From an uncultured Eubacteriales bacterium (GTDB lineage Bacteria > Bacillota > Clostridia > Oscillospirales > Oscillospiraceae): DNA of 14,484 nt. Below are positions 14,426 through 14,484 of the stretch, in pieces (the stretch's first letter is position 1; every line of letters begins with the position of its first letter). A program made the translations under genes and the position numbers. The notes beneath the pieces were generated by a model that was given only the letters and a program-made list of their open reading frames with translations, did no database searches and had not been told where the DNA came from. The stretch is taken from assembly GCA_900545405.1 (NCBI GenBank), contig UQYT01000048.1, positions 1-14,484 on the forward strand. Reading direction: 5' to 3'.

Positions 14426-14470
14426 AAATGCACAGAGACTCAACTGAGTCGCCTGTGCATTTTTCTTTTT
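14426..14470 (+). terminator. Terminator-like hairpin
   Basis: Arms AAATGCACAG (14426-14435) and CTGTGCATTT (14453-14462) pair perfectly, and an inner GACTCA/TGAGTC pair (14437-14442 with 14445-14450) extends the stem to 16 bp with a small internal bulge. TTTT-C-TTTTT follows on the plus strand. No plus-strand gene precedes it here; it may act in both directions and end a minus-strand gene lying beyond the window, insulating the surface operon promoter. Confidence 0.6.
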
Positions 14471-14484
14471 ATATCGACCCCATA

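Overview
The window looks like a chromosomal segment of a GC-rich, anaerobic, Gram-positive gut bacterium of the Clostridia (Oscillospiraceae-like). This is inferred from the strong AGGAGG-type ribosome binding sites, GC-biased codon use, an Fe-S old-yellow-enzyme reductase of the BaiCD/2,4-dienoyl-CoA reductase type, and surface proteins with SLH-like and cell-wall-binding-repeat-like segments. No rRNA, tRNA, CRISPR array or insertion sequence was seen. Eleven of the twelve genes' neighbourhoods fall into three blocks.

Block 1 (1-690) is a small accessory patch. It holds a repeat of nested inverted repeats (11-90), a tiny ribbon-helix-helix protein on the minus strand (168-341) and a divergent 61-residue protein (453-638). 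A 12-bp-arm palindrome (395-422) lies across the -35 element of the plus-strand promoter, so the pair is probably autoregulated. A bidirectional terminator (656-689) closes the patch.

Block 2 (699-7576) is a five-gene minus-strand operon with a divergent LysR regulator. In transcription order it encodes a YdiB-type quinate/shikimate dehydrogenase, a YdiM/YdiN-like MFS transporter, a xylose-isomerase-like TIM barrel protein, a second YdiB-type dehydrogenase, and an FMN/FAD/4Fe-4S enoate reductase. The genes are 21-36 bp apart, each with a good ribosome binding site. The promoters lie back to back around a T-N11-A palindrome. My reading is uptake and anaerobic catabolism or reduction of hydroaromatic acids (quinate, shikimate): dehydrogenation to a 3-keto compound, action of the TIM barrel enzyme, and reduction of a conjugated C=C by the flavoenzyme. 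This may be a little-described reductive hydroaromatic pathway.

Block 3 (7854-14316) is a second five-gene minus-strand operon for the cell surface: a membrane-anchored transglutaminase-like protein, an AlgI-type MBOAT O-acyltransferase, its DHHW/AlgJ-AlgX-like partner, a small lipoprotein, and a membrane-anchored VanX-type (M15) D-Ala-D-Ala peptidase with FN3-like and SH3-like segments. It has a clear TTGAAA-17-TATTAT promoter. It most likely O-acylates an extracellular polysaccharide or wall polymer and remodels peptidoglycan. Its end converges on the LysR gene, and the two terminators are interlocked (7676-7792).
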